Assembly: GCA_965197455.1 (NCBI GenBank)
Contig: OZ240208.1
Span: 1,054,001-1,118,000, forward strand
Direction: 5' to 3'
Source of the DNA: JAGWBD01 sp965197455
Lineage (GTDB): Bacteria > Chloroflexota > Anaerolineae > Aggregatilineales > Phototrophicaceae
Length of the DNA stretch: 64,000 bases
This document shows positions 26,147-35,538 of the stretch, one piece after another. A program made the translations under genes and the position numbers. The first letter of the stretch is position 1. Each line of letters opens with the position of its first letter. The notes beneath the pieces are model-generated. The model saw only the letters and a list, made by a program, of their open reading frames with translations. It searched no databases and was not told the origin of the DNA.

Positions 26147-26557
26147 TTACTGATTGTTCGTCTGCGGCTCAAAGTTCAACGCGACCGAGTTGATGCAGTA
26201 ACGCAGGCCGGTCTGGTCGCGCGGCCCATCTTCGAACACATGCCCCAGGTGCGAGTCGCAGCGGCTGCAAACGACTTCGGTGCGGCGCATAAAGAGGCTG
26301 TTGTCCGGCCGCCACTCCACCGTCCCCTCTTCAACCATGTCCCAGAAGCTGGGCCAGCCACAATGCGAATCGAACTTGGTGGTTGAGGCGAACAGCTGCT
26401 GGCCGCAGGCCGCGCAACAATAGGTGCCATCGGACTTGTGATCTACGTACTCGCCGGTGAAGGGACGCTCGGTCGCCTGCCGCCGCAACACGGCATACTG
26501 CTGCGGGCTCAGCTGCTCCGCCCACTCGCTCTCACTCTTGCGGATCTTGTCAGCCAT
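26147..26557 (-). CDS. msrB: Peptide-methionine (R)-S-oxide reductase
   Basis: This 136-residue enzyme repairs oxidised methionine (R-sulfoxide) in proteins. The zinc cysteines are C48/C51 (CAACG) and C97/C100 (CSRC), the catalytic Cys is C121 in RYCINS, and GWPSFWD and HLGHVFEDGP are conserved. ATG 26557 is chosen because AGGAG lies six bases upstream. It stands alone, 90 bp behind uxaA, and ends at the strong hairpin. Confidence 0.95.
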   Translation of the reverse strand: MADKIRKSESEWAEQLSPQQYAVLRRQATERPFTGEYVDHKSDGTYCCAACGQQLFASTTKFDSHCGWPSFWDMVEEGTVEWRPDNSLFMRRTEVVCSRCDSHLGHVFEDGPRDQTGLRYCINSVALNFEPQTNNQ

Positions 26558-26647
26558 GTCACTGCTCCTGCTTGCCCGGTCACTTGAAGACAGTATGCGC
26601 CGCAATTCTTGCCAAATTCTGAACATGTCATTAACGGCACATCAGAT

Positions 26648-28231
26648 TCACAGCGTGCCGCCCAGATTCCAGGGATTGAATTCCGCTTCCCCCACACCCA
26701 GCGCCTCGCTCTTGGAAGGTGTGCCGGAAGCCACCACAATCATCATGTCAAGCAGTTCCTGCGCGGCGTCATCCATCGACAGTCCATCGAGGATGCGGCC
26801 GGCATCGAAGTCCATGTCTTCTTCCATGTGCTGATAGAGCGCTGAATTGCTGGCCAGCTTGATACTGGGCGCCGGCAAGAAACCGAAAGCCGAGCCGCGC
26901 CCGGTGGTGAAGAGCACCAGGTTGGAGCCGCCGGCGACCTGGCCGGTTACCGCTACCGGATCATAGCCAGGCGAATCCATGAAAGTGAAGCCACGCCCGG
27001 TCACCGGTTCCGCATAGTCGTAGACGCCGGTGAGCGGCGTGCTGCCGCCCTTGGCCACCGCACCCAGCGACTTTTCGTAAATCGTGGTCAGGCCACCCAG
27101 CTTGTTGCCCGGCGAGGGATTGTTGTCGATTTCCATGCCGTGTTTTGCGCTGTGCGCTTCCCACCAACGTATCAATTCCAGCAGACGCTCGCCTACCTCA
27201 CGGCTGACCGCGCGCCGCGTCAAGGTCTGTTCAGCGCCATATATTTCCGTCGTCTCCCCCAGCACCACCGTGCCGCCCTGCTGCACCAGCAGGTCTGAGG
27301 CCGCGCCCACCAGCGGGTTGGCCGTAACGCCCGACCAGCCGTCACTGCCGCCACACTGCAGGGCAACCATCAGTTCCGAAACCGGTTGCGGGCTGCGCTG
27401 ACAGGCGTTCACCTGCGGCAGCAGTTCCTTGATGGCCGCCACGCCCGCCGCAATGGTCTTGCGCGTGCCGCCCTCACCCTGGATCGTGAGGCCGGGCGGT
27501 GCTTCCAGGCCGCTGCCATTCAGACTGTAGTTGGCCACAAGGTCGGCAATCTGGTTGGCTTCGCAACCCAGGCCGACGATGATATAAGCGCCGATGTTGG
27601 CGTGGCGCGCCATGCCGGCCAGAGTGCGTTGCAGCAGTACATAATCCGCGCCACCAATCTGCACTGCGCAACCTGACAGATGCGCCAGGGCAATGACGCC
27701 GTCCATATTGGGCCAGGCCGCCAGGCGGTCGGGCGTGAAGTGGCGCGTGATTTCGCGCGTGGTGTGCGCCGAACAGTTGACGGTAGAGATGACAGCGATG
27801 AAGTTGCGCGTGCCGACGCGGCCGTCCGGGCGCAGGTAGCCATCAAAGGTAAGTCGTTGCGTCACCGGAATTTCGGGCAGAGGGGTTGTCTCCTGCGCAA
27901 ACTCATACTCGCGTATGAAGTCCTGTACGGCCAGGTTGTGTGAGTGCACATGCTCACCCGCCGCAATGTCCTGCGTGGCGAAGCCGATGATCTGCCCGTA
28001 GCGGCGCAGCTCTGAGCCGGAAGCAATGTCCTGCAGCGCGAACTTGTGACCATCCGTTACGAAGTCGCGCAGGGTCAGCAAGCCATCCGCGCACTCAAGC
28101 ACGTTGCCGGCCTGCAGCGGTCGGCGCGCGATGCCGACGTTGTCACGCGCATGCAGCCGGATGGCGACCTCGTCAAAGGACACCTGCGTCTGCGGCAATT
28201 CTGTGAAAAAACTGACGTTTTGATCATCCAT
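26648..28231 (-). CDS. uxaA: Altronate dehydratase family protein (UxaA/GarD)
   Basis: This 527-residue protein fuses an N-terminal SAF domain (about 15-105, with VAIRLHARDNVGIA and GEHVHSHN) to the UxaA C-terminal domain, as in E. coli UxaA and GarD. Conserved blocks include VGTRNF, GLGCEANQ, QCGGSDGWSGVTANP, NPSPGNKLGGLT and FTTGRGSAFG. It dehydrates a hexonate such as D-altronate to KDG; galactarate is an alternative. The purine-rich AGGGGG upstream supports ATG 28231. It is third in an operon with an SDR and an FAH-family enzyme. No altronate-forming UxaB is in the window, so the in vivo substrate is open. Confidence 0.82.
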   Translation of the reverse strand: MDDQNVSFFTELPQTQVSFDEVAIRLHARDNVGIARRPLQAGNVLECADGLLTLRDFVTDGHKFALQDIASGSELRRYGQIIGFATQDIAAGEHVHSHNLAVQDFIREYEFAQETTPLPEIPVTQRLTFDGYLRPDGRVGTRNFIAVISTVNCSAHTTREITRHFTPDRLAAWPNMDGVIALAHLSGCAVQIGGADYVLLQRTLAGMARHANIGAYIIVGLGCEANQIADLVANYSLNGSGLEAPPGLTIQGEGGTRKTIAAGVAAIKELLPQVNACQRSPQPVSELMVALQCGGSDGWSGVTANPLVGAASDLLVQQGGTVVLGETTEIYGAEQTLTRRAVSREVGERLLELIRWWEAHSAKHGMEIDNNPSPGNKLGGLTTIYEKSLGAVAKGGSTPLTGVYDYAEPVTGRGFTFMDSPGYDPVAVTGQVAGGSNLVLFTTGRGSAFGFLPAPSIKLASNSALYQHMEEDMDFDAGRILDGLSMDDAAQELLDMMIVVASGTPSKSEALGVGEAEFNPWNLGGTL

Positions 28232-28251
28232 GACTATGCGCCCCCTGGCGT

Positions 28252-29130
28252 CTAAACTACCTGCACTACATTCATCAGTTCACCTATGCCATCGATCCCG
28301 ATGACGACGACATCATCCGCAGCCAGCGTGAACTCCGCCGGCGGCACAATACCGGCGCCGGTGAGCAAGACAGCGCCCTGCGGCACGTTGTAATTGCGGC
28401 CCAGAAAGTCGCCCAGCTCCGGGATGCGGCGGCGGATGCTGTCTGTATGGATTGAGCCGCTGAAGACCTGCTCGCCAGCGCGTTCGATGCGCATGTGGAT
28501 TTGCACATCCGGCCAGTCGTCCGTGGCGCGCAGGGCGATGCCCGGGCCGACCGCGCAGGAGGCCGTGTACATCTTGGCCTGCGGCAGGTAGAGCGGATTG
28601 GCGCCCTCGATGTCGCGGCTGCTCATGTCATTGCCCACGGTGAAACCAACCGCCTCCAGCGCCGGATTGTAGACCACGCCCAGCTCCGGCTCCGGCACCG
28701 ACCAGCTCGCGTCGGAGCGGATGCCGACCCTCCCGCCGGGGCCGATGACGCGCCAGGCCTGGGCCTTGAAGAAAATCTCCGGTCGCTCCGCTTCATAGAC
28801 GCGCGCGTAAACGTCGCCGCCATCGTCGGATTCTTCCTGTCGCGCCGCGCGGCTGCGCTCGTAGGTCACGCCCGCGGCCCACACTTCCTGCGCGTCCAGC
28901 GGCGCCAGCAAGGGCAGCGCAAACTCGCCACGCGACCAGGTGGTCTCAGCTGCCGCAGCCTGCTCACGCAACTCTTCAATTGCTGCGCCGGCCCGTCCCA
29001 CGCTGGCTGTCAGCCAGTCGGACAGCGAGCCGATGTACCCGGTGACATCAGCAACCGTCTCATCGTCCTGCAATACATAGCGCGGCCCCTGGTCGGGATG
29101 CTGTACGCGCAGCAGCAGCGGATCGCTCAT
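28252..29130 (-). CDS. FAH-family 2-keto-3-deoxy-pentonate dehydratase-like protein
   Basis: This 292-residue fumarylacetoacetate hydrolase-fold protein has the metal-binding region PEPELGVVYN (about 146-155) and the block GNDMSSRDIEGANPLYLPQA (about 165-184). That block is characteristic of the KdaD/XylX group that dehydrates 2-keto-3-deoxy-arabinonate or -xylonate to 2,5-dioxopentanoate. The FFKAQ segment (about 120) carries the usual active-site Lys. The preceding SDR overlaps by ATGA, and 2,5-dioxovalerate dehydrogenase lies in the divergent operon, which fits a Weimberg-type pathway. Confidence 0.8.
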   Translation of the reverse strand: MSDPLLLRVQHPDQGPRYVLQDDETVADVTGYIGSLSDWLTASVGRAGAAIEELREQAAAAETTWSRGEFALPLLAPLDAQEVWAAGVTYERSRAARQEESDDGGDVYARVYEAERPEIFFKAQAWRVIGPGGRVGIRSDASWSVPEPELGVVYNPALEAVGFTVGNDMSSRDIEGANPLYLPQAKMYTASCAVGPGIALRATDDWPDVQIHMRIERAGEQVFSGSIHTDSIRRRIPELGDFLGRNYNVPQGAVLLTGAGIVPPAEFTLAADDVVVIGIDGIGELMNVVQVV

Positions 29131-29921
29131 TGTGTCTCTCCCTCATCCTGGTAAGAAATCTCCGGCAGCGGGCTGGTCGCCGACCAGCCGCCATCGACGA
29201 TCAGGGTCTGGCCGGTAATGTGGCCCGCCTGCGCCGAAAGCAGAAAGAGCGCTGCAGCAGCGACATCTTCAACAGTGCCGACACGCTGCATCGGATTAAG
29301 GTCGCCCCAGGAGCTCTCGAAAGCGGGATCGTCGAGCAGGTTGCGCGGCGTCAAAATTGCGCCGGGCGCGATGGCGTTGATGGTGATGTTGTGCGGGGAT
29401 AGCTCGAGCACCAGGCTGCGCGCCAGCATTCTGATGGCGGCCTTGGTCATACCGTAAGCCGCCAGAAAGCGCACGGCCTGTACTCCCGTAACGGAGGCCA
29501 TGAGCAGGATGCGTCCGCCATCTCCCTGGTCGCGCATCTGGCGTGCTGCTGCCTGCGCCAGAAAGAAGGTGCCGCGCAGGTTGAGGTTCAGCAGGCGCTC
29601 GAGTGATGCTGGTTCGTAATCGAAGAAACCTCCGTAGAGCGTCAGCCCGGCATTGGCGACGGCAATGTCCAGCCGTCCCCAGGTTTCCACTGCTGAAGCG
29701 ACCAACCTCCGAATGACTGCCACAGCGCCGGCATCACCGGCAACGCCGCAACATTCTCCGCCCTCGTCACAAATTGCTGCGGCAGCTGCGCCTGCGCGCT
29801 CGCCGTCAATGTCGTTGAGCAGCACGCGCGCGCCTTGCGCCGCCAGCTGACGCGCAATTTCGAAACCAATCCCTTCGCCGGCGCCCGTCACCAGCGCGAC
29901 CTGCTGGTCAAAACTTGCCAT
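29127..29921 (-). CDS. SDR family dehydrogenase (putative aldose 1-dehydrogenase)
   Basis: This 264-residue classical SDR has TGAGEGIGFEI (13-23), ANAG (88-91), Ser in LMASVTG and Y155/K159 in YGMTK; D37 after strand 2 suggests NAD preference. GGAGG six bases before the ATG fixes the start. It leads the minus-strand operon, overlapping the FAH gene by ATGA. Context suggests it makes the aldonolactone that feeds the dehydratases, but SDR substrates are not predictable from sequence, and a lactonase is missing here. Confidence 0.75.
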   Translation of the reverse strand: MASFDQQVALVTGAGEGIGFEIARQLAAQGARVLLNDIDGERAGAAAAAICDEGGECCGVAGDAGAVAVIRRLVASAVETWGRLDIAVANAGLTLYGGFFDYEPASLERLLNLNLRGTFFLAQAAARQMRDQGDGGRILLMASVTGVQAVRFLAAYGMTKAAIRMLARSLVLELSPHNITINAIAPGAILTPRNLLDDPAFESSWGDLNPMQRVGTVEDVAAAALFLLSAQAGHITGQTLIVDGGWSATSPLPEISYQDEGETQ

Positions 29922-29995
29922 GCATTGCCTCCAGTGGCCCTCCCGCGCTAGTATAGCCGCCCGTGCAGGCCCGTAACAATACGCGCCAGGTGCCC

Positions 29996-32020
29996 ATGAA
30001 CGAGCCAGTCACCACGCCCACCCTCAATGACATTCTCGACAGCGCAACGCCGCCCACCCGCAGCCAGGGCGAAGGCCCGGCCGGCGCGCTGCCGCTGACG
30101 GAAGAACTGCTGCGCAACGCCGGCAGCGGCCATCTCTTCGGCATGACGCAGAACGCGGGCATGGGCTGGGACCCCGCCGAGGTTGCCCGGCCGCAGTACC
30201 TCATCCTCAGTACCCAGGGCGGCCTGCGCGCAGAAGATGGCAGCCCCCTGGCGCTGGGCTACCACACTGGCCACTGGGAAGTGAGCCTGCTGGTGCGCGC
30301 CGCAGCCGAAACCATTCGCGCGCAGGGCGGCCTGCCCTTCGCGGCCCATTGCAGCGACCCTTGCGACGGACGCACCCAGGGCACTGAAGGCATGATGGAC
30401 AGCCTGCCCTATCGCAACGACGCCGCCATCGTCCTGCGCCGCCTCATCCGCTCCCTGCCCCTGCGCAAGGGTGTGCTGGGCGTCGCCACCTGCGACAAGG
30501 GTCTGCCGGCCATGCTACTGGCGCTGGCCGGTTCCAACGGACTGCCCGGGGTTATCGTACCGGGTGGCGTGACCCTGCCGGCGCAGGATGCCGAGGACGC
30601 CGGCACTGTGCAGACCATCGGCGCGCGCTTCGCTCATGGCCTGATTTCCATGGAATACGCCGCGACGATGGGCTGCCGCGCCTGTGGCTCGCCGGGTGGC
30701 GGCTGCCAGTTTCTGGGCACAGCCGCCAGTGCCCAGGTCGTCAGCGAGGCGCTCGGTCTGTCGCTGCCGCACAGCGCATTGTCCCCTTCCGGCGAGCCGA
30801 TCTGGCTGGAAATGGCGCGGCGTTCGGCGCTGGCCCTGCTGCGCCAGGAGTCGCTGGGGTTGACTCTTGCCGACATCCTGACCCCGGCGGCAATGGAGAA
30901 CAGTATGCTGGTGCATGCTGCCTTTGGCGGCTCCACCAACCTGCTGCTGCATATCCCGGCTATCGCGCACGCCGCTGGCCTGACAGCGCCCACCGTCGCG
31001 GACTGGACACGCGTCAATCGCAGCGCGCCGCGCCTGGTAGACGCACTGCCCAACGGCCCACGCAATCATCCGACCGTGCAGGTCTTCCTGGCGGGCGGCG
31101 TGCCCGAAGTCATGCTGCAGTTGCGCAATCTGGGTCTGCTGGACTGCAGGGCGCTTACGGTCACCGGCGCCAGCCTGGGCGAGCTGCTGGACTGGTGGCA
31201 GGACTGTGAACGTCGCACCAGCCTGCGGCGGCAGTTGCGCGAACGCGACGGCATCGACCCAGACGACGTCATCCTCAACCCCGACAGCGCCCGCCGCCGC
31301 GGCATGACGAGCACGGTCGTCTTCCCCGTCGGCAACCTGGCCCCGCAGGGCTCGGTCGTCAAGGCCACCGCCATCGACCCGGAACTGGTGGACGAGGACG
31401 AGGTCTATCGTCATTGCGGTCCCGCGCGCGTCTTCACCTCAGAACGCGCAGCGATCGCCGCCATCAAGGGCCAGTCTGACCGGCCCGTGCAGGCCGGCGA
31501 CGTGCTGGTTGTCATTGGCGTCGGGCCCGCAGGTACCGGCATGGAGGAGACCTACCAGCTCACCTCCGCATTGAAGTTTCTGCCCTGGGGCAAGCAGGTG
31601 CCGCTGCTGACCGATGCGCGCTTTTCTGGCGTGTCCACCGGCGCCTGCATCGGGCATATCGGCCCCGAAGCGCTGGCCGGCGGGCCACTGGGCAAGCTGC
31701 GCGACGGCGACCTCGTCTCCATCCGCATCGACCGCCATTTGCTGGAGGGCAGCGTTGACCTGGTGGGCACCGCCGACGGCACGCTCGACCCGCAGGGCGC
31801 AGCAAGGCTGCTGCATGAGCGTGCGCCACATCCCGGCCTGGCACCACATCCGCAGCTGCCCGACGATACGCGGCTGTGGGCAGCGCTGCAGGCGGTCAGC
31901 GGCGGCACCTGGGCGGGTTGTATCTACGACAGCGAACGCATTCTCAAAGTGCTCGAGGCCGGCCAGCGCGCGCTCGCGGCACAGCATTCCGGCATTCCGG
32001 AAAAGGAGCAGGGCCCATGA
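29996..32020 (+). CDS. Dehydratase of the IlvD/Edd superfamily, YjhG/YagF (D-xylonate dehydratase) type
   Basis: This 674-residue Fe-S dehydratase matches the E. coli YjhG/YagF pattern nearly throughout: PLTEELLRNAGSGHLFGMT, SDPCDGRTQGTEGMMDSLPY, GVATCDKGLPA, GGGCQFLGTA, AFGGSTNLLLHIPA, GVGPAGTGMEETYQ and DARFSGVSTGACIGH. Likely cluster cysteines are C123, C166 and C237. It probably converts a pentonate such as D-xylonate to 2-keto-3-deoxypentonate. ATG 29996 is preceded by AGGTG. The next gene overlaps by ATGA. Confidence 0.92.
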   Translation: MNEPVTTPTLNDILDSATPPTRSQGEGPAGALPLTEELLRNAGSGHLFGMTQNAGMGWDPAEVARPQYLILSTQGGLRAEDGSPLALGYHTGHWEVSLLVRAAAETIRAQGGLPFAAHCSDPCDGRTQGTEGMMDSLPYRNDAAIVLRRLIRSLPLRKGVLGVATCDKGLPAMLLALAGSNGLPGVIVPGGVTLPAQDAEDAGTVQTIGARFAHGLISMEYAATMGCRACGSPGGGCQFLGTAASAQVVSEALGLSLPHSALSPSGEPIWLEMARRSALALLRQESLGLTLADILTPAAMENSMLVHAAFGGSTNLLLHIPAIAHAAGLTAPTVADWTRVNRSAPRLVDALPNGPRNHPTVQVFLAGGVPEVMLQLRNLGLLDCRALTVTGASLGELLDWWQDCERRTSLRRQLRERDGIDPDDVILNPDSARRRGMTSTVVFPVGNLAPQGSVVKATAIDPELVDEDEVYRHCGPARVFTSERAAIAAIKGQSDRPVQAGDVLVVIGVGPAGTGMEETYQLTSALKFLPWGKQVPLLTDARFSGVSTGACIGHIGPEALAGGPLGKLRDGDLVSIRIDRHLLEGSVDLVGTADGTLDPQGAARLLHERAPHPGLAPHPQLPDDTRLWAALQAVSGGTWAGCIYDSERILKVLEAGQRALAAQHSGIPEKEQGP

Positions 32021-33609
32021 CCCTTTGCGGCAATAACAGCATTGCGGGTGAATGGCAGGCAGCCGGCCAGGACACCTTTCACAGCGTCAATCCGCGCACG
32101 CGCCAGCCCGGTGAAACGCACTTTCACAGCGCCACGCTCGCGGAGGTCGACGCGACCCTGCGCGCAGCAGCGGACGCCTTCGCACAGACTCGCCTCTTTC
32201 CCGCCAGCACCCTGGCGGACTTGCTGGACACGGTTGTTGAGGAGGTTGTGAGCCGCGCCGACCTGCTCATCGAAACAGCCGACATGGAAACTGCGCTCGG
32301 CACAGGTCGCCTGACGGGCGAGCTGGGGCGCACCACCGGACAGCTGCGCGCCTTCTCGGCCCTGCTGCGCGAAGGTTCGTATGTCGAGGCCGTCATTGAC
32401 ACTGCCCTGCCCGACCGGCAACCCCTGCCGCGCCCGGACCTGCGCCGCATGTTGCTGCCGCTGGGCCCGGTAGCCGTGTTTTCCGCCAGCAACTTCCCCT
32501 TCGCCTTCGCCACCGCCGGCGGCGACACAGCCGCAGCCTTCGCCGCCGGCTGCCCGGTGATCGTCAAGGGGCACCCCGGTCATCCGGCCACCAGCGAGCT
32601 CTTTGCAGCAGCCATCAACGCGGCCATCAGCGCCTGCGGCTTCCCGCCCGGCTTCTTTTCCCTGCTGCAGGGCGACGGCCACGAAGTGGGCCGCTGGCTG
32701 GTGGAGCACCCGCTGCTGGAAGCGGTGGGCTTCACCGGGTCGCTGCGCGGTGGACGTTCCCTGCACGATATCGCAGCGCAACGGCCGCGTCCGATCCCGG
32801 TCTACGCGGAGATGGGCAGCATCAATCCGCTGCTCATCACGGAAGGCGCGCTGGCCGAGCGCAGCGCGCAGCTGGTTCAGGGCCTGGCGGGCTCGGCGAC
32901 CATGGGCGCCGGTCAGTTTTGCACCAACCCCGGCCTCGTCCTGCTACCAGCTGGCGCAGCAACCCAGGCTTTCATCAGCAGCTACACGGAGGCGATGCAG
33001 GCCATCAAGCCGGGCATCTTGCTCAACTCCGCCATCGAACGCGGCCTGCTGCAGACCGTTGGCCGCAGCGCCGCAGCGGAAAACGTGCAGGTCCACGCCG
33101 GAGCAGAACCGGTTCAGAGCGAAGGGTTTTGCTTCCCGCACACCGTGTTACAGACCGATGTCGCCACCTTCCTGGCGAACGAAGATCTGCAGGAAGAACA
33201 CTTCGGGCCGGTCACGCTCTTCGTCACTTGCGCGGATGACGATGAGCTGCAACAGGTTGTCCACTCTCTCGCTGGCCAGCTGACCGGCAGCGTCCATTCC
33301 AGTGCCGATGAACAGGAAGCGCTGCGTCCGCTACTGGATACGCTGCGCGAGAAGGTCGGGCGTTTAATCTGGAATGGCTTCCCCACCGGCGTGGAAGTGT
33401 CGCCGGCCATGCAACATGGCGGGCCCTGGCCGGCCACCAGCGCAGTCGCCACGACCTCCGTGGGTCAAAACGCCATCAAGCGTTTCATGCGGCCATTGGC
33501 CTGGCAAGACGTGCCCGATGCGCTGTTGCCGGAGGCCCTGGGCGACAACAACCCGCTGGGCATTCTGCGACTCGTAAACGGTGAGTATACGCGCGCACCG
33601 TTGAGCTGA
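32017..33609 (+). CDS. 2,5-dioxovalerate (alpha-ketoglutaric semialdehyde) dehydrogenase
   Basis: This 530-residue aldehyde dehydrogenase oxidises 2,5-dioxopentanoate to 2-oxoglutarate with NAD(P). It carries GPVAVFSASNFPFAF (150-164, including the catalytic Asn), K184 in VIVKGHPGHP, general base E265 in AEMGSINP and nucleophile C302 in GQFCTNPG. The SASNFPFAF, GHPGHP and NGFPTGVEVSPAMQHGGPWPAT features are specific to the KGSADH group. The ATGA overlap couples it to the YjhG-type dehydratase. This is the final step of a Weimberg-like or galactarate-type route. Confidence 0.93.
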   Translation: MTLCGNNSIAGEWQAAGQDTFHSVNPRTRQPGETHFHSATLAEVDATLRAAADAFAQTRLFPASTLADLLDTVVEEVVSRADLLIETADMETALGTGRLTGELGRTTGQLRAFSALLREGSYVEAVIDTALPDRQPLPRPDLRRMLLPLGPVAVFSASNFPFAFATAGGDTAAAFAAGCPVIVKGHPGHPATSELFAAAINAAISACGFPPGFFSLLQGDGHEVGRWLVEHPLLEAVGFTGSLRGGRSLHDIAAQRPRPIPVYAEMGSINPLLITEGALAERSAQLVQGLAGSATMGAGQFCTNPGLVLLPAGAATQAFISSYTEAMQAIKPGILLNSAIERGLLQTVGRSAAAENVQVHAGAEPVQSEGFCFPHTVLQTDVATFLANEDLQEEHFGPVTLFVTCADDDELQQVVHSLAGQLTGSVHSSADEQEALRPLLDTLREKVGRLIWNGFPTGVEVSPAMQHGGPWPATSAVATTSVGQNAIKRFMRPLAWQDVPDALLPEALGDNNPLGILRLVNGEYTRAPLS

Positions 33610-33626
33610 CCGGCTGCTTCAGCCGG
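33610..33626. terminator. Small hairpin between convergent genes
   Basis: Arms CCGGCT (33610-33615) and AGCCGG (33621-33626) with a 5-nt loop sit at the junction of the aldehyde dehydrogenase and ABC transporter 3' ends. No T-tract is present. Confidence 0.35.
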
Positions 33627-35538
33627 CGCTTGCCGGTTGCTGCGCCAGGCGTCCATTGCTGCTGGTCGCAGCTTCGTCTTCGTCACGGAACTGGCTCATG
33701 TACAGGGCGTGATAGGCGCCCTCGCGCACCAGCAGCGAGCGATGCGTGCCACGCTCGGTGATTTGCCCGTCCTGCAGCAGCAACACCTGGTCCGCGTTGC
33801 GAATCGTGCTCAGCCGGTGCGCAATGACAAAGCTGGTGCGCCCCTCCAGCAAGCGTTCAAAGGCGCTCTGGATGAGGCGCTCGGTGCGGGTATCCACGCT
33901 TGAGGTCGCCTCGTCAAGAATGAGGATACGCGGACTCATCAGCGCGACGCGGGCGATGGCGATAAGCTGCCGCTGCCCCTGACTGAGGCCGCTGCCACGT
34001 TCGCCCAGCACGGTCTGGTAGCCTTTCGGCAGGCGCTCGATGAAGGTGTCGGCCGCCACCATGCGGGCCGCCTCGATAACTTCCTCGTCTGTGGCATCCG
34101 GTCGCCCGTAGCGGATGTTGTCCATCACCGATTCCGAAAAAAGGAAGGTGTCCTGAAGCACGATGCCGATCTGCTCGCGCAGGCTGCCAACCTGCACATC
34201 GCGCACATCGTGGCCGTCAATGGTCACCGAGCCACTAATGACGTCATAGAAGCGCGGCAGCAGGTTGATGATGGTCGTCTTGCCGGCGCCGGTCGGGCCG
34301 ACGATGGCAATTGTTTCTCCAGGCTGCGCCGCAAAGCTGATCCCGTTCAGCACCGGCTCGCCGGCGATGTACTCGGCCCCCACCTGCTCGAAACGAACCG
34401 TGCCCTGAATCAGCGGCATGGGGCTGGCGTGCGGCTTGTCGACGATCTCAATGTCCTCGTCCATCAAGCCGAAGATGCGCTCGCCACCGGCGATGGCGCT
34501 CTGGACGTTGGTCCACAACACCGCAATTTGCTGGATGGGCTGGCTGAAGCGTTGCGAAAAGGCCACGAAGGCAAAGACGGTGCCCAGCGAAATGGCGGTA
34601 CCGCCCAGTAGCGGCTCGTTGCGCAAGACGGCGATGCCGCCGGCCAGCACCACGATGGCCAGGGCCACGAAGCCCAGGGCCTCCAGCACCGGACTTAATG
34701 CGCTGGTGAAGGAAGCCGCCCGCACATTGGCCTCACGATTGGCGGCGTTGGAACGCTCGAATTCCGCGATGGTCTCATCCTCGCGGTTGAAGGCCTGCGC
34801 CTCGCGGGCGCCGGCAATACTCTCCTGCAGGTCCGCGTTAACCGTGCCCATTTCCATGCGCGCCTGACGGAAAGCCTTGCGCGCCTGGCCAGAGAAGTAG
34901 ACGGTGGCCACGGCCATCACCGGCACAATCGCCAGGCTGATGAGCGCGTAGGTCACGTTGGTCTCCAGCATACGCACCATGATCCAGACGATAATCAGTG
35001 CGCCGGAAATCACCTGCATCAGCGCGAAACTGAAGGCCTGCTCGATGGTGTCCGAGTCATTGGTGACGCGGCTCATGATGTCGCCGGCTTCGTTGCGCGC
35101 GTAGAAACCCATGGAGAGGCGGTGAATTTGACGGAACAGGTCCTGGCGTATCTGGCGCAGGACATGCTGACCGGTCCAGGACATGGCGTAAAAGGCCATG
35201 CCCGCCACCACAGAGCCGGCTATATTGACCCCCAGTAGCGCCAGCACCAGGGTTCCCAGGCCCTGCAGCCTGAGCTCCTGATCCATGTCCAGCGTAATTT
35301 CGCTGAACCAGCAGGTAGCCGGATCACGCGGGAAGAGGTAGCAGTCCACCGACTGGCCGATCAGTTCCGGCGTGACTACCTGGGTCCAGGCCTGGCACGT
35401 AATGAGCACCAGCGCTATCACGACGCCCGGCCAGTGACGCCGGAAGTAACTACCGAAGCGGCGCAGGGTCTCGCCCAGATCTTTGGGTTTCAGCGTTTCC
35501 CGCTCAAAGAGACGGCGACCGCCGTCCATGCCCATCAT
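33619..35538 (-). CDS. ABC exporter half-transporter, canonical ATPase subunit
   Basis: This 639-residue protein has an N-terminal six-helix ABC exporter membrane domain (about 35-330) and a C-terminal ATPase with Walker A GPTGAGKTT, signature LSQGQRQ, Walker B ILILDEATSS with the catalytic Glu, and switch His in FVIAHRLST. It pairs with the upstream gene, which it overlaps by ATGA. The LSQGQ signature is the form often found in the partner that completes a degenerate site. It exports an unknown lipid, drug or peptide across the plasma membrane. Confidence 0.9.
   Translation of the reverse strand: MMGMDGGRRLFERETLKPKDLGETLRRFGSYFRRHWPGVVIALVLITCQAWTQVVTPELIGQSVDCYLFPRDPATCWFSEITLDMDQELRLQGLGTLVLALLGVNIAGSVVAGMAFYAMSWTGQHVLRQIRQDLFRQIHRLSMGFYARNEAGDIMSRVTNDSDTIEQAFSFALMQVISGALIIVWIMVRMLETNVTYALISLAIVPVMAVATVYFSGQARKAFRQARMEMGTVNADLQESIAGAREAQAFNREDETIAEFERSNAANREANVRAASFTSALSPVLEALGFVALAIVVLAGGIAVLRNEPLLGGTAISLGTVFAFVAFSQRFSQPIQQIAVLWTNVQSAIAGGERIFGLMDEDIEIVDKPHASPMPLIQGTVRFEQVGAEYIAGEPVLNGISFAAQPGETIAIVGPTGAGKTTIINLLPRFYDVISGSVTIDGHDVRDVQVGSLREQIGIVLQDTFLFSESVMDNIRYGRPDATDEEVIEAARMVAADTFIERLPKGYQTVLGERGSGLSQGQRQLIAIARVALMSPRILILDEATSSVDTRTERLIQSAFERLLEGRTSFVIAHRLSTIRNADQVLLLQDGQITERGTHRSLLVREGAYHALYMSQFRDEDEAATSSNGRLAQQPASAG

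Noticed and set aside
26558..26647. A small gene in the gap between msrB and uxaA
   Set aside because: Short frames exist here on both strands but lack ribosome sites and any sequence pattern.
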